Positions 10,040 through 18,765 of a stretch of 64,000 bases of DNA are shown here, one piece after another (the stretch's first letter is position 1; each line of letters starts with the position of its first letter). Source of the stretch: Cupriavidus necator (GTDB taxonomy: Bacteria; Pseudomonadota; Gammaproteobacteria; Burkholderiales; Burkholderiaceae); NCBI RefSeq assembly GCF_013141915.1, contig NZ_SROX01000001.1, positions 744,001 through 808,000 of the forward strand. The letters run 5' to 3'. Under the pieces are notes generated by a model that ran no database searches, was not told where the DNA came from, and saw only the letters and a list, made by a program, of their open reading frames with translations. A program made the position numbers and the translations under genes.

Positions 10040-10893
10040 CCCCTCCCCAGCAAGCCATGCGGACGCAGCAGCAGCACCGCGGCCATGGCGACATAGATCA
10101 TCAGCCGCGCGCCTTCGGGCCACAGCGTGCTCATCAGGCTTTGCACCACGCCGACCAGCAAGCCGCCCACCAGCGCGCCGGTGAAGCTGCCCATGCCTCC
10201 CACCACGACCACGATGAAGGCCACGCCCAGCGCCTCGACGCCCATGAACGGCTCGGCGCCGCGGATCGGCGCCGCCAGCACGCCGGCAAGCGCGGCGGTG
10301 GCGGCCCCCAGCGCGAACATCAGGCTGAACAGGCGGAACACGTTGATGCCGAGCAGCGACACCATCTCGGTGGATTCGCTGCCCGCGCGCACCGCGCTGC
10401 CCAGCCGCGTGCCTTCCAGCAACCACCACAGGCCGATGGCCAGCAGGCCGGTAAAGCCGATCACGAACAGGCGGTATTTGGGGTAGATGAAGTCGCCCCA
10501 CATCACCACCCCCTGCAGCGCGTCCGGCGGCGGCACGTCGACGCCGAGTGGCCCCCAGCCGACGATGATGAGTTCCTGGATGGCCAGCGCCAGGCCGACC
10601 GTGACCAGGATGTGGAACTCGTGCGGCTGCGCGTAGACGTGGCGCAGCATGAGCTTCTCGGTCAGCCATGCCAGCGCGCCGATGACGACCGGGGCGAGCA
10701 CCAGCGCCATCCAGAAATTCATGCCGAACTGCAGCGCCTGGAAGCAGAGGTAGGCCCCCAGCGCATAGAACGCGCCGTGGGCGAAATTAACGAAGCGCAA
10801 CAGCCCGAAAACGATCGACAGCCCTACCGCGAGCAAAAAGTAGAGCATGCCGATCCCGACGCCGTTGATCACCTGCAACAGATAGACGTTCAT
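10036..10893 (-). CDS. livH: ABC transporter permease LivH
   Basis: 285 residues, multi-spanning. It starts MNVYLLQVINGVGIGMLYFL and carries FVNFAHGAFYALGAY, typical of the LivH permease, plus VVVVGGMGSFTGALVGG. It partners LivM. A 111-bp gap with a hairpin (10972-10994) separates it from the upstream binding-protein gene, a usual arrangement that lets the binding protein be made in excess. Confidence 0.93.
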   Translation of the reverse strand: MNVYLLQVINGVGIGMLYFLLAVGLSIVFGLLRFVNFAHGAFYALGAYLCFQALQFGMNFWMALVLAPVVIGALAWLTEKLMLRHVYAQPHEFHILVTVGLALAIQELIIVGWGPLGVDVPPPDALQGVVMWGDFIYPKYRLFVIGFTGLLAIGLWWLLEGTRLGSAVRAGSESTEMVSLLGINVFRLFSLMFALGAATAALAGVLAAPIRGAEPFMGVEALGVAFIVVVVGGMGSFTGALVGGLLVGVVQSLMSTLWPEGARLMIYVAMAAVLLLRPHGLLGRG

Positions 10894-10971
10894 GAGTCGT
10901 ACGGATGTAGGAAGCCGCCATGCCGCGCGACACTGCTTGGCATGGTGCTTCGGTGTGCTTCAGGGTGCTGT

Positions 10972-10994
10972 CTGCCGGGGCGGCGGCCCCGCAG
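10972..10994 (-). terminator. Hairpin between binding-protein gene and livH
   Basis: CTGC-c-GGGGC-GGCG-GCCCC-GCAG forms a 9-bp stem with one bulge, after the binding-protein stop and before livH. There is no T-run, so it is more likely a partial terminator or 3' stabiliser that raises binding-protein mRNA over the permease genes. Confidence 0.4.
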
Positions 10995-11004
10995 TGTCAT
11001 GGCC

Positions 11005-12207
11005 TCAGGCCATCTTGCACTGGGTCTGGTCGACCGGCAGGAAGGCCTTGCCGACGCTGACGATCTCGGCGTAGTCGTCCTTGTCCTTCATGCGGGACTT
11101 GGCCTTGCCCTTGAGCAGGTAATAGTTCTTCAGCACCTGGTGGTCGGCGGCGCGGATTTCCTCGGGCCCGGTCAGGCCCTCGTACTTCATGCCTTCGAGC
11201 GCGGCGACCACGGCCTTCGGGTCAGCGCTGCCGGCCTTGATCATGCCGTCCACCATGATCTTGGTGCAGATGTACGAGCCCGCCAGGCTGTAGTTGGGAT
11301 TGGCCTTGAACTTGGCCTGGGTGCGCTTGACCAGGTCGCGGTTCAGCGGCGTATCGACGCCGTGCCAGTACTGCGCGCCGAAATAAACGCCCTCGCACAG
11401 GTCGGCGCCGAGGGACTCGAACTGTTCCAGCCCCGAAGCCCAGGCCAGCAGGATGGTGGTGTTCTTCTTCATGCCGAAGCTGACCGCCTGGCGCAGCGTG
11501 TCGGCGGACTGCGAGCCGAAGTTCAGGATCAGCAGCACGTCCGGCTTGGCGGCCATCGCATTGGTCAGGTAGCCGCTGAATTCCTTCTCGGTCAGGGCGT
11601 GGTAGCTGTTGCCCACGTGCTCGATGCCCTTCTCCTTGAAGATCGCCTTGGCGGCAGACAGCAGCCCGTCGCCAAACACGTATTGCGGCGTGATGGTGTA
11701 CCAGCGCTTCGCCTTGGGCATCGCTTCGACCAGCGGCCGCACGGTGCGCTCGATCGCGCCGAAGGTCGGCACCGACCAGCGGAAGGTGGCGCGGTTGCAG
11801 TCCTTGCCGGTGATCTCGTCGGCCCCCGCGGTGGTTACGAACACGCCGCCGAACTTTTCCGCCTCCTTGCCCATCGCCAGCGACTCTGACGACAGGATGC
11901 CGCCGGCGAAGTAGCGTGCCGACTTCTGCTGCGCCAGCTCCTGCACCTTGCGCACCGCGGTGGCGGGCTTGCCTTCGGTATCGAGCACGCTGTAGCGCAG
12001 CGGCCGGCCCAGCACCTGGCCGTACTGGTCAACGGCAAGCCGCATGCCCAGGTCGGCAAACTTGCCGTTGGCGGCGAAGGCGCCCGACATGGGCACCGGG
12101 CAGCCAAACTCCAGCGCCTCGCCCGCGGCAACGGCGCTCCGGCCATGGATTAGCGAGGTGGGGACGGCGGACAGCGCCGCCAGTTTCAGCAGGTCACGAC
12201 GATTCAA
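11005..12207 (-). CDS. Periplasmic substrate-binding protein of the Liv-type ABC importer
   Basis: 400 residues with a Tat-like or Sec signal (MNRRDLLKLAALSAVPTSL, processed near SAVAAG). The mature part is a type-1 periplasmic binding fold of the Peripla_BP_6/LivJ kind: FGCPVPMSGAFAANG at the start, then SSESLAMGKEAEKFGGVFV. It captures the solute and delivers it to LivHM. The gene is first of the operon and is preceded by a regulated gap with a 28-bp palindrome. Similar proteins bind amides, urea or aromatic acids; the ligand here is not known. The twin arginines at positions 3-4 make Tat export possible. Confidence 0.9.
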   Translation of the reverse strand: MNRRDLLKLAALSAVPTSLIHGRSAVAAGEALEFGCPVPMSGAFAANGKFADLGMRLAVDQYGQVLGRPLRYSVLDTEGKPATAVRKVQELAQQKSARYFAGGILSSESLAMGKEAEKFGGVFVTTAGADEITGKDCNRATFRWSVPTFGAIERTVRPLVEAMPKAKRWYTITPQYVFGDGLLSAAKAIFKEKGIEHVGNSYHALTEKEFSGYLTNAMAAKPDVLLILNFGSQSADTLRQAVSFGMKKNTTILLAWASGLEQFESLGADLCEGVYFGAQYWHGVDTPLNRDLVKRTQAKFKANPNYSLAGSYICTKIMVDGMIKAGSADPKAVVAALEGMKYEGLTGPEEIRAADHQVLKNYYLLKGKAKSRMKDKDDYAEIVSVGKAFLPVDQTQCKMA

Positions 12208-12608
12208 GGCTCACTCCTCGGTCTGTGGGATGGGGCGCGGGGCGAAAGGCTGGCCAACGCCAGGTGGCGCTGCACCATCTCCCCGACATGCTGGTGACTT
12301 CGCCCGGCGCCGGCATGACCGAGCAAGAATCGAACCTGTTTATTCTATTTATACGTATAAATAGAATAGAATCATCTTAGAAGTCGGCCGGAACCGTTGT
12401 CAACAAAGGGAAGATCAGGGTTTACGCAAGCTCCAGGCCCCGGCGCCCCTGAGTTGCGGGGGGGCGGGACAAAAAGGTGCGGGGCGCACCAGCCATGACG
12501 GCCAACGGGGCAACATGCACGGCGCTGGGGCAAGCCAGCGGCAGCCGCGCTTGGCTAGAATGCAAGCGCCCAGGCCTCCAGGCCCGGGCGCATGACAAGG
12601 AAAGAGCA
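12208..12608. other. Divergent regulatory gap between transporter operon and FadR-type regulator
   Basis: About 400 bp without a gene. It holds an AT-rich core around 12337-12380 in otherwise GC-rich DNA, including a 28-bp perfect palindrome. The promoters of both flanking transcription units should lie here. Confidence 0.6.
12341..12368. promoter_or_regulatory. 28-bp perfect palindrome, probable operator of the FadR-type regulator
   Basis: The 28 bases read identically on both strands, centred between 12354 and 12355 with core ATACGTAT and flanks TATTCTATTT/AAATAGAATA. It lies 133 bp before the binding-protein start and 240 bp before the GntR start. Its size and AT content stand out. It may be the regulator's operator, overlapping the -10 region of one promoter. 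Confidence 0.6.
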
Positions 12609-13439
12609 ATGGCGATGTTTCGGGAGGGCAAGACCGGGGCCATCGAGATCCGCAGGCAAAAGCGCGCGGACCTGGTGGCGGAAGAGCTCAAGCGGCTGAT
12701 TACCCAGCGCAACCTGCGTCCTGGCGACAAGCTGCCGCACGAGGTCAAGCTGCAGCAGATGTTCTCGGTCAGCAAGAGCACGATCCGCGAGGCACTCAAG
12801 TCGCTGGAAGTGCAAGGCCTGATCCGGGTCAGCACCGGGCCGGCGGGCGGGGGCACGATCGTGGAAGTGCCGCTGGACCGCACCTTCCAGCTGATGCAGA
12901 ACTACCTGTTCTTCAAGGACGTCGGCATTGCCGACATCTATACCGTGCGCCGGCTGCTGGAACCCGAGCTGGCCGCCGGCGCGGTGCCGCACCTCACCGA
13001 GGACGACTTCAACGCGCTGGAACGCACCATCGACCTGTGCGACCCGGCATCGGCCGCGGCCGCGACGCCGCTGCTGGACCAGCGCCAGGAAGACCTGACC
13101 TTCCACGACATCCTGGCCGCGGCCAATCCCAACCCGATGCTGCGGTTTTCCTGCGAACTGATCAACGAGATGATCCGCCAGCTGGTGGTGTTCGGCAACG
13201 ACACGCCTGCCTGCGAGCACGAGAAATTCGGCGCGGCCAACGTCAAGTTCCACAAGCGCATTGTCAAGGCGGCGCGCCAGCGCGACGCCGAGACCGTACG
13301 CACGCTGATGTCAGCCCATATGGAAGAGTGCACGCATTACGTCACGCGCATGAACGGACGCGTCCATGGGCGCCTGGTGCTCGACTCCGAAATGCCGCGG
13401 CGCGGCCGGATGCTGCCGGCAGACGACGCGCCTGCATGA
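12609..13439 (+). CDS. GntR family regulator, FadR subfamily
   Basis: 276 residues. The winged helix at residues ~20-85 contains LRPGDKLPHEVKLQQMF and SVSKSTIREALKSLEVQGLI. The FCD-type all-helical effector domain follows (VRRLLEPELAAGAV; FHDILAAANPNPML; FHKRIVKAARQRD), with acidic and His residues that usually bind a metal and carboxylate ligand. I placed the start at 12609 because AAGGAAAG precedes it; an upstream in-frame extension has no homology-like features. It is divergent from the transporter/hydrolase operon and probably represses it until a carboxylic-acid effector binds. Confidence 0.9.
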   Translation: MAMFREGKTGAIEIRRQKRADLVAEELKRLITQRNLRPGDKLPHEVKLQQMFSVSKSTIREALKSLEVQGLIRVSTGPAGGGTIVEVPLDRTFQLMQNYLFFKDVGIADIYTVRRLLEPELAAGAVPHLTEDDFNALERTIDLCDPASAAAATPLLDQRQEDLTFHDILAAANPNPMLRFSCELINEMIRQLVVFGNDTPACEHEKFGAANVKFHKRIVKAARQRDAETVRTLMSAHMEECTHYVTRMNGRVHGRLVLDSEMPRRGRMLPADDAPA

Positions 13440-13443
13440 GGCG

Positions 13444-13466
13444 GCGGGTGCAAACGACGCACCTGC
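13444..13466. terminator. Possible hairpin between convergent genes
   Basis: GCGGGTGC-aaacgac-GCACCTGC forms an 8-bp stem (one G-U pair) in the 34-bp gap between the converging GntR and aminotransferase genes. There is no T-run. Confidence 0.3.
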
Positions 13467-13473
13467 TATCGCG

Positions 13474-14685
13474 TCAACCGGCTGCGTCCAGCCGCGCCGC
13501 CGCCCGCGCCAGCCGCGCCACGCCTTCGGCGATCTGGGCCGGGGCCGCGCCGGCAAACGAAAGACGGAACGCTGGCCGCGCGCGGCCCGCCGCATAGAAG
13601 CCGGCACCGGGGACGAACAACACCTTCTCCGCGATCGCATGCGGCAGCAGCGCGGCGGCGTCATCAATGCCGTCCAGCGAGGCCCACAGGAACATGCCTC
13701 CGGCGGGCAAGGCAAAACGGATGCGGCCGCCGAAGGCCAGCCGCAGCGATTCGGCCAGCCGGTCGCGCTTGTCGCGGTAGAACGTGATCTCGCGCGCCAC
13801 CTGCGCAGGCAAGCGGCCGTCTGCCAGGTACTGCGCGACCGCCAGCTGGATCCACGGCGGCGTGCAGAGATCCGATACCTGCTTGGCAATCACGGCACGG
13901 CGGATGATTTCCGGGGCAGCCACCATCCAGCCGATGCGCAGGCCGGGCGCGAGCGTCTTCGACAGGCTGGCGAGGTGTACCAGCCACGGACGGGCGCCGG
14001 GCACTTCGCCACTGAGCGCCAGCAACGCGGGCGGCGCGGCGCCGTCGAAGCTCAGCGCACCATAGGGATCGTCCTCGACCAGCACCACCTGGTGCCGGGC
14101 CGCCAGCTCCAGCAGGCGCAGCCGGCGCGCGTGCGATAGCGTGGCACCGGTCGGGTTGGCGAAGGTCGGCACCGTGTAGATCAGCCGCGGGCGGAGCACG
14201 CCATCGGCCAGCATGGCCGCGAGCGCGTCGACGTCCATGCCGTGCTGGTCGGACGGTACGCCGCGCACGTCGGCGCCCGCCAGGCGCAGCGCCTGCAGCG
14301 TCGCCGAATAGGTCGGCTCCTCGACCAGCACCACGCTGCCCGGCTCCACCAGCACGCGCACCAGGAAATCAAAGCCCTGCTGCGAGCCGCTGGTGACCAG
14401 CAGTTCGTCCCGCGCCACCGCGGCGCCGCGCTCCGCCATCAGCGCCGCGAGCGCGTCGCGCAACGCGGGTACGCCTTCGGTCGCGCCGTACTGCAGGCAT
14501 TCGGCGGGCCGTTCGCGCAGCGCCTGCGCGGATGCGGCGCCGATGCCTTCGGCATCGAACAGCGCGGCCGAGGGGTAGCCGCCCGCGAAGGAGATCATCT
14601 CCGGATCCGACAGATACTTGAACAACTCGCGGATCGGTGAGCCTTGCGGCTCGCGCAGGGCGGGAACGAACGGGTAGGTGGTCAT
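13474..14685 (-). CDS. PLP-dependent aminotransferase (LysN/2-aminoadipate type, class I/II)
   Basis: 403 residues of fold-type I aminotransferase. Visible features are the substrate-arm opening ISFAGGYPSAALF, TSGSQQGFDFL, the NPTG motif (PTFANPTGATLS), VEDDPYGAL and the PLP lysine in SLSKTLAPGLRIGW. The sequence resembles the LysN/MocR aminotransferase group, which includes 2-aminoadipate transaminases and aromatic aminotransferases. It lies 13 bp after the DUF1338 gene in the same operon. If that enzyme acts on 2-oxoadipate, this one could make it from 2-aminoadipate. No DNA-binding domain is fused, so it is not a MocR regulator. Confidence 0.87.
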   Translation of the reverse strand: MTTYPFVPALREPQGSPIRELFKYLSDPEMISFAGGYPSAALFDAEGIGAASAQALRERPAECLQYGATEGVPALRDALAALMAERGAAVARDELLVTSGSQQGFDFLVRVLVEPGSVVLVEEPTYSATLQALRLAGADVRGVPSDQHGMDVDALAAMLADGVLRPRLIYTVPTFANPTGATLSHARRLRLLELAARHQVVLVEDDPYGALSFDGAAPPALLALSGEVPGARPWLVHLASLSKTLAPGLRIGWMVAAPEIIRRAVIAKQVSDLCTPPWIQLAVAQYLADGRLPAQVAREITFYRDKRDRLAESLRLAFGGRIRFALPAGGMFLWASLDGIDDAAALLPHAIAEKVLFVPGAGFYAAGRARPAFRLSFAGAAPAQIAEGVARLARAAARLDAAG

Positions 14686-14698
14686 GGTCGGGTCGGCC

Positions 14699-15718
14699 TC
14701 AGCATGCGGCGGCGGTCATCTTGAAGATGCCCTGCGCATTGCCGGCATCGAAGCCCAGGTCGGTGCGCGTGACCGCCTGCGCGTCGTCCACGTAGCGGTC
14801 GCGGGTGATGAACTCGTAGAACGAACCAGGCACTTCGCGCACCACCTCGGCGCCGTCCGCGCCGACAAAGGCGCGGCGTACCGGGTCGGCGCGGAAGGCG
14901 GTCTGGCGCACGCGGCCGCTGCGGGACACTTCCACCTTGTCCTTCATCGGCCGCCCCAGGCGCTTCTGCGCCTCAGCCAGCGCGAACACGTCGTCGACGC
15001 GGTCCGTCGCGTGGTTGAAGGCATTGCCCTCGGTGGCGATCCACGCCATCTCCGCCGATTCGGCCAGCAGGGCCTCATAGTCGGCCAGCGTGGGCGTGGC
15101 GTGCTGGCGCTCGAAGCAGCGCGCCAGCGCACCGATCAGTTCGCCGGCCTCCGCCAGCGGCAGCGCCCCGTCTCGCTCGAGTTCCCACAGCAATGCCTGC
15201 GCGCGCGGCGTGAGCGGATCCACCGAAGTGCGCGTGACGCGGCCGACGGCCTGCTGGAACCCTTCGCTGAAACGCTCGGGATGCAGCTCGCTGACAAAGA
15301 ACTGCGCAATCTCTTCCGGCGCATCCTCATGCGCGTACGAGCGGCCCGTCATGCCGATCCGGTCGAGCGGATAGGTGCCGTTGAGCCGGTAGCCCAGCGG
15401 ACGCAGGATGCGCGTGAAGGCGGCCTCGCCGGCGGGCAGCGCGCCGTGGTCAGGCCAGCGCACCGTGCGCAGCGCGCCATGGTCAAAGTGGACCTTGCCG
15501 CCCGCTGCGGCCACGTCTTCGGTGTAGGCCTTGCCGGTCGGCACGCGCTCGAGGATGCCGGCGAACAGCACCAGGTTCAGCGCGTGGGCGATCTCGGCGC
15601 GCGACGGGCGCCCGGCTTCGGCGGCCGGCAGCTGCGTGGGCGCGTCCACGAGGCTGGCAAGGCGTTCAGCGCCGGCGGCGCCAAGGTGCAGGGAAACGAG
15701 TTGGGTGATGTGGCTCAT
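14699..15718 (-). CDS. DUF1338 protein, HglS-like 2-oxoadipate dioxygenase/decarboxylase
   Basis: 339 residues of the DUF1338 family. HglS of Pseudomonas putida is an Fe(II) enzyme that turns 2-oxoadipate into 2-hydroxyglutarate in lysine catabolism. Candidate metal ligands are the second His of VHFDHGALRTV (followed four residues later by Arg, as in HglS), the His of GNAFNHATDR and the Glu of GSFYEFITRD. It is clearly shorter than the ~450-460 residue HglS/YdcJ proteins, so the substrate may differ. The ATG at 15718 (MSHITQLV) is preferred over an upstream TTG. It lies between a Bug binding-protein gene and an aminotransferase gene. Confidence 0.83.
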   Translation of the reverse strand: MSHITQLVSLHLGAAGAERLASLVDAPTQLPAAEAGRPSRAEIAHALNLVLFAGILERVPTGKAYTEDVAAAGGKVHFDHGALRTVRWPDHGALPAGEAAFTRILRPLGYRLNGTYPLDRIGMTGRSYAHEDAPEEIAQFFVSELHPERFSEGFQQAVGRVTRTSVDPLTPRAQALLWELERDGALPLAEAGELIGALARCFERQHATPTLADYEALLAESAEMAWIATEGNAFNHATDRVDDVFALAEAQKRLGRPMKDKVEVSRSGRVRQTAFRADPVRRAFVGADGAEVVREVPGSFYEFITRDRYVDDAQAVTRTDLGFDAGNAQGIFKMTAAAC

Positions 15719-15763
15719 GATGAAGGGAAAGCTCGCAAACAAGAAGGAAATCAACAACGGCGT

Positions 15764-16756
15764 TCAGTCCACCGACGCGCCGGACAGCCGCACGATCTCG
15801 CCCCACTTCTGGCGGTCTTTCTTCAGCACCTCGGCAAAGGCTTCAGGGGTGCCTGGCGCCGGTTCCGCGCCCAGGTCGCGCATGCGCGCCTGTACCGCGG
15901 GATCGCCGAGCACGAGCGCCAGGTCCTGGCTGATCTTCTGCGCCACCGCGCTGGGTACGCCGCGCGGCGCCAGCAGGCCGAACCACGGGCTGGCGTCGAA
16001 ACCCTGCACGGGGCCGGCGGCGGCCACCGTCGGCACATTGGGCAGTGCGGATGAGCGCGCTGGCGTGGTCACCGCCAGCGCCTTGAGCTTGCCGGAGCGG
16101 ATGAACGGCAGCGACGCCGGCAGGTTGTCGAACATCACGTCGACGCTGCCGCCCATCAGGTCGGCGATCGCCGGGCTGCTGCCCTTGTAGGCGACATGGC
16201 TCATCTCGGTGCCGGTCATGCGCTGGAACAGCTCGCCGGCCAGGTGCGTAGAGGTGCCGTTGCCCGCCGACGCCATATTGACGCGCTTCGGGTTGGCCTT
16301 CAGGTAGGCGATGAACTCCGCCAACGTCTGCACACGGGCCCGCTCGGCAAATGCCGGCGACAGCACCAGCACGTTGGGCACGCGCGCCACCATCGACACC
16401 GGCGCGAAATCAGCGGCGGCGTCATAGGGCAGTTTTTTGTACAAGGTCGGGTTGATGCCGAATTCGCCCACCGAGCCCATCAGCAGCGTGTAACCGTCGG
16501 CCGTGGACTTGGCAGCGGCGCCGGTGCCGACGATGCCGCCCGCGCCGGGCCGGTTGTCCACCACGACGGACTGCTTCCACTGCACCGCCAGCCGCTCGCC
16601 GACCAGCCGCGCCACCATGTCGGTGGTGCCGCCCGGCGGATACGGCACGATGATGCGCACGGGCTTGGCGGGGAAATCCTCGGCGGCAGCGATGCCGGAC
16701 ATCGTCATGCCGACGGCAAAGGTGCCGGCGGCCAGCGCGCTGAACAAGCGTTTCAT
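15764..16756 (-). CDS. Bug family (TctC) periplasmic binding protein
   Basis: 330 residues with a Sec signal ending near GIAAAEDFPAKPVRI. Family motifs are RIIVPYPPGGTTDMVAR, VVVDNRPGAGG and HVAYKGSSPAIADLMGGSVDVMFDN. Bug proteins bind carboxylates such as citrate, glutamate, nicotinate or aromatic acids. The ATG at 16756 follows AGGAGA. It is first in the operon with the HglS-like and aminotransferase genes, so it could capture a C6 dicarboxylate or amino acid. No TctA/TctB membrane genes are near, so it must work with a transporter elsewhere or in sensing. Confidence 0.92.
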   Translation of the reverse strand: MKRLFSALAAGTFAVGMTMSGIAAAEDFPAKPVRIIVPYPPGGTTDMVARLVGERLAVQWKQSVVVDNRPGAGGIVGTGAAAKSTADGYTLLMGSVGEFGINPTLYKKLPYDAAADFAPVSMVARVPNVLVLSPAFAERARVQTLAEFIAYLKANPKRVNMASAGNGTSTHLAGELFQRMTGTEMSHVAYKGSSPAIADLMGGSVDVMFDNLPASLPFIRSGKLKALAVTTPARSSALPNVPTVAAAGPVQGFDASPWFGLLAPRGVPSAVAQKISQDLALVLGDPAVQARMRDLGAEPAPGTPEAFAEVLKKDRQKWGEIVRLSGASVD

Positions 16757-16888
16757 GAAATCTCCTGTCTACCTGGTGGTTGTCGTTATGGCGGTGCCGC
16801 GACCGGGGGATCGAGGAGCACGCGGCGGGACCAGGACCGAATCATTTCTCATCAAGTGCACCGGTTCAAGCGAGATTTCGGTATAGGA

Positions 16889-16907
16889 TGATGACTTTAT
16901 GTCATCA
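16889..16907. promoter_or_regulatory. Candidate LysR operator
   Basis: TGATGAC-TTTAT-GTCATCA, 7-bp perfect arms, lies 22 bp before the LysR start and 132 bp before the divergent Bug start. This suggests autoregulation and control of the divergent operon. It also argues against a LysR start at 16888, which would lie beside it. Confidence 0.45.
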
Positions 16908-16929
16908 ACTACAGCCCGACGTCCCTGCA

Positions 16930-17871
16930 ATGCGGCAACGCCTTCCCAGTCTTTCCAGCCTGCGCGCCTTTGAAGCGGCCGCGCTGCACCTGAACCTGCG
17001 CCGTGCGGCCGCCGACCTGTTCATCACGGAAAGCGCGGTCTCGCGCCAGATTGCCGCGCTGGAAAGCCTGCTCGGCGTGCAGCTTTTTCACCGCGCCAAC
17101 CAGCGCATCACGCTGACCGCGGCCGGTGCGCTCTACAGTGCGCAGGTGCGCGAGATGCTGCGCAAGCTGCAGCGCGATACCCTCGAGGTGATGGCGCATG
17201 AGGGAGCCGGCGGCACCGTCGAGCTGGCCTGCGTGCCGACTCTTGCCGTGGAATGGCTGATCCCGCGGCTGCCCGACTTCTACGCACGGCATCCCAAGGT
17301 CGTGGTCAATATCAGTGCCCAGTCGGACGTGTTCCTGTTCGATGGCACGCCCTATGACGCAGCGATCCACTTCGGCGAAGCCGTCTATCCCGGCGCGCGG
17401 GCGGACCTGCTGTTCGGCGAAGAGTCCGTCGCGGTATGCCATCCGGAGCTGTTTGGCCGCAAGCCGCGCATCGACGCGCATGACATCGCGCACGCGCCGC
17501 TGCTGCACCTGGCCACGCGCAGTTTTGGCTGGAAGCAGTGGATGGAGGCGGCCGGCATCGACGACGTCAACGCCATGCGCGGGGCCCGCTTCGACCACCA
17601 CAGCATGGTGATCGCGGCGGCGCGCGCCGGCCTGGGGATCGGGCTGGTGCCGCGCTTCCTGGTAGAGGAATACTTGGCGAGCGGGCAACTGGTGAGCCCC
17701 GTGGCGCGGTCGTTGCGCTCCACCAGCGCGTATTACCTGGTCCTGCCCGATACGCGCCCGGTGAGCCCTGCCATGCAGCACCTGCGTACCTGGCTGCAGG
17801 AGGCTGCCGCGGCATTTGCCCGGGGGCAGGCTACGGGTTCCGAAGCACCGGAGCCAGCCACGGCGGCTTGA
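16930..17871 (+). CDS. LysR family regulator (GcvA-like)
   Basis: 313 residues. The winged helix has LRAFEAAALHLNLRRAAADL and ITESAVSRQIAALESLLGV; the effector domain follows. The ATG at 16930 (MRQRLPSLSSL) gives the usual LysR beginning; upstream in-frame starts lie in or before the operator candidate. It is divergent from the Bug/HglS-like/aminotransferase operon and is its likely regulator. A clear rho-independent terminator follows at 17902. Confidence 0.9.
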   Translation: MRQRLPSLSSLRAFEAAALHLNLRRAAADLFITESAVSRQIAALESLLGVQLFHRANQRITLTAAGALYSAQVREMLRKLQRDTLEVMAHEGAGGTVELACVPTLAVEWLIPRLPDFYARHPKVVVNISAQSDVFLFDGTPYDAAIHFGEAVYPGARADLLFGEESVAVCHPELFGRKPRIDAHDIAHAPLLHLATRSFGWKQWMEAAGIDDVNAMRGARFDHHSMVIAAARAGLGIGLVPRFLVEEYLASGQLVSPVARSLRSTSAYYLVLPDTRPVSPAMQHLRTWLQEAAAAFARGQATGSEAPEPATAA

Positions 17872-17901
17872 GGACGCCGCGCTCGCCCGGCGCCTCCCCC
17901 C

Positions 17902-17931
17902 AAAAAAGCGGCCCGGCCGCGCTATTTTTTT
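17902..17931 (+). terminator. Rho-independent terminator after LysR gene
   Basis: An A-run, then a GC stem (AGCG-GCCCGGCC-GCGCT), then a run of seven T after CTA. It is the best intrinsic terminator in the window, and the A-run would let it work in both directions. Confidence 0.7.
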
Positions 17932-18046
17932 CGCGGATCATCATCTATATCCATACAGCCGCACACGCTGGCGCGTGCCGCGACGGACCGGCGCACCGCG
18001 GGCGAGAGCAACGGCGGAATACATACTCAACTTCAGGAGTCATGCC

Positions 18047-18739
18047 ATGGCAAACAAACCGACAGTCGTCCTGGTGCACGGTTTTTGGGGAGGTGCCGCC
18101 CATTGGGGCAAGGTCATCGTCGAGCTGGCTCGGCTCGGACATAGCGGCATGCGTGCAGTGGAACTTCCGCTGACTTCCCTCGCAGACGATGTCGAACGTA
18201 CGCAAAAGATGGTGGCGAGCGTCGACGGCCCGGTGCTGCTCGCAGGGCATTCCTATGGCGGCGCGGTGATCACCGAGGCAGGCAATGCCGCCAACGTGAA
18301 GGGCCTGGTGTACATCGCCGCCTTTGCGCCGGATGCAGGCGAGAGTCCCGGTGCGTTGACCCAGCAACATTTGCCAGTTGCGGCGCCAAATCTCGAGCCC
18401 GACGGCGACGGCTACCTGTGGCTCAAGGCCGCGAAGTTCCAGGAGAGCTTCTGCCAGGACCTTACCGAGGATGAAGCGCTGGTCATGGCCGTCACCCAGA
18501 AGGCGCCACTGGCCGGCACCTTCGGCGACACCATTACTACGCCGGCTTGGAAGAGCAAGCCTTCGTGGTACCAGCTCTCGAGCCAGGACCGCATGATCGC
18601 GCCGGAGAACCAGAAGATGATGTCGGAGCGCATGCATGCCAGGCGCGTCATCACGCTGGATGCCAGCCATGCCTCCCTTTCATCCAGGGCCGCGGAAGTC
18701 GCGGCACTGATCGACGAAGCGGCATCGGCGCTGCAATAG
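18047..18739 (+). CDS. Alpha/beta hydrolase (AB hydrolase 1, esterase-like)
   Basis: 230 residues. The fold signatures are VVLVHGFWGGAAHW (oxyanion hole HGFWG), the nucleophile elbow AGHSYGGAV and the late His in ITLDASHASLSS. An acidic residue near DRMIAPE completes the likely triad. Relatives include salicylate-esterase-like and pimeloyl-type carboxylesterases annotated only as alpha/beta hydrolases. No signal peptide is seen. The ATG at 18047 has AGGAG 7 bases upstream. It stands alone between a terminator and a converging LysR gene, so its pathway is open. Confidence 0.88.
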   Translation: MANKPTVVLVHGFWGGAAHWGKVIVELARLGHSGMRAVELPLTSLADDVERTQKMVASVDGPVLLAGHSYGGAVITEAGNAANVKGLVYIAAFAPDAGESPGALTQQHLPVAAPNLEPDGDGYLWLKAAKFQESFCQDLTEDEALVMAVTQKAPLAGTFGDTITTPAWKSKPSWYQLSSQDRMIAPENQKMMSERMHARRVITLDASHASLSSRAAEVAALIDEAASALQ

Positions 18740-18765
18740 GCGCTCTGCGCCGGGCGCCGGCACGT

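Noticed and set aside
13474-14685. A MocR-type regulator
   Set aside because: There is no N-terminal GntR helix-turn-helix; the protein starts directly with the aminotransferase fold.
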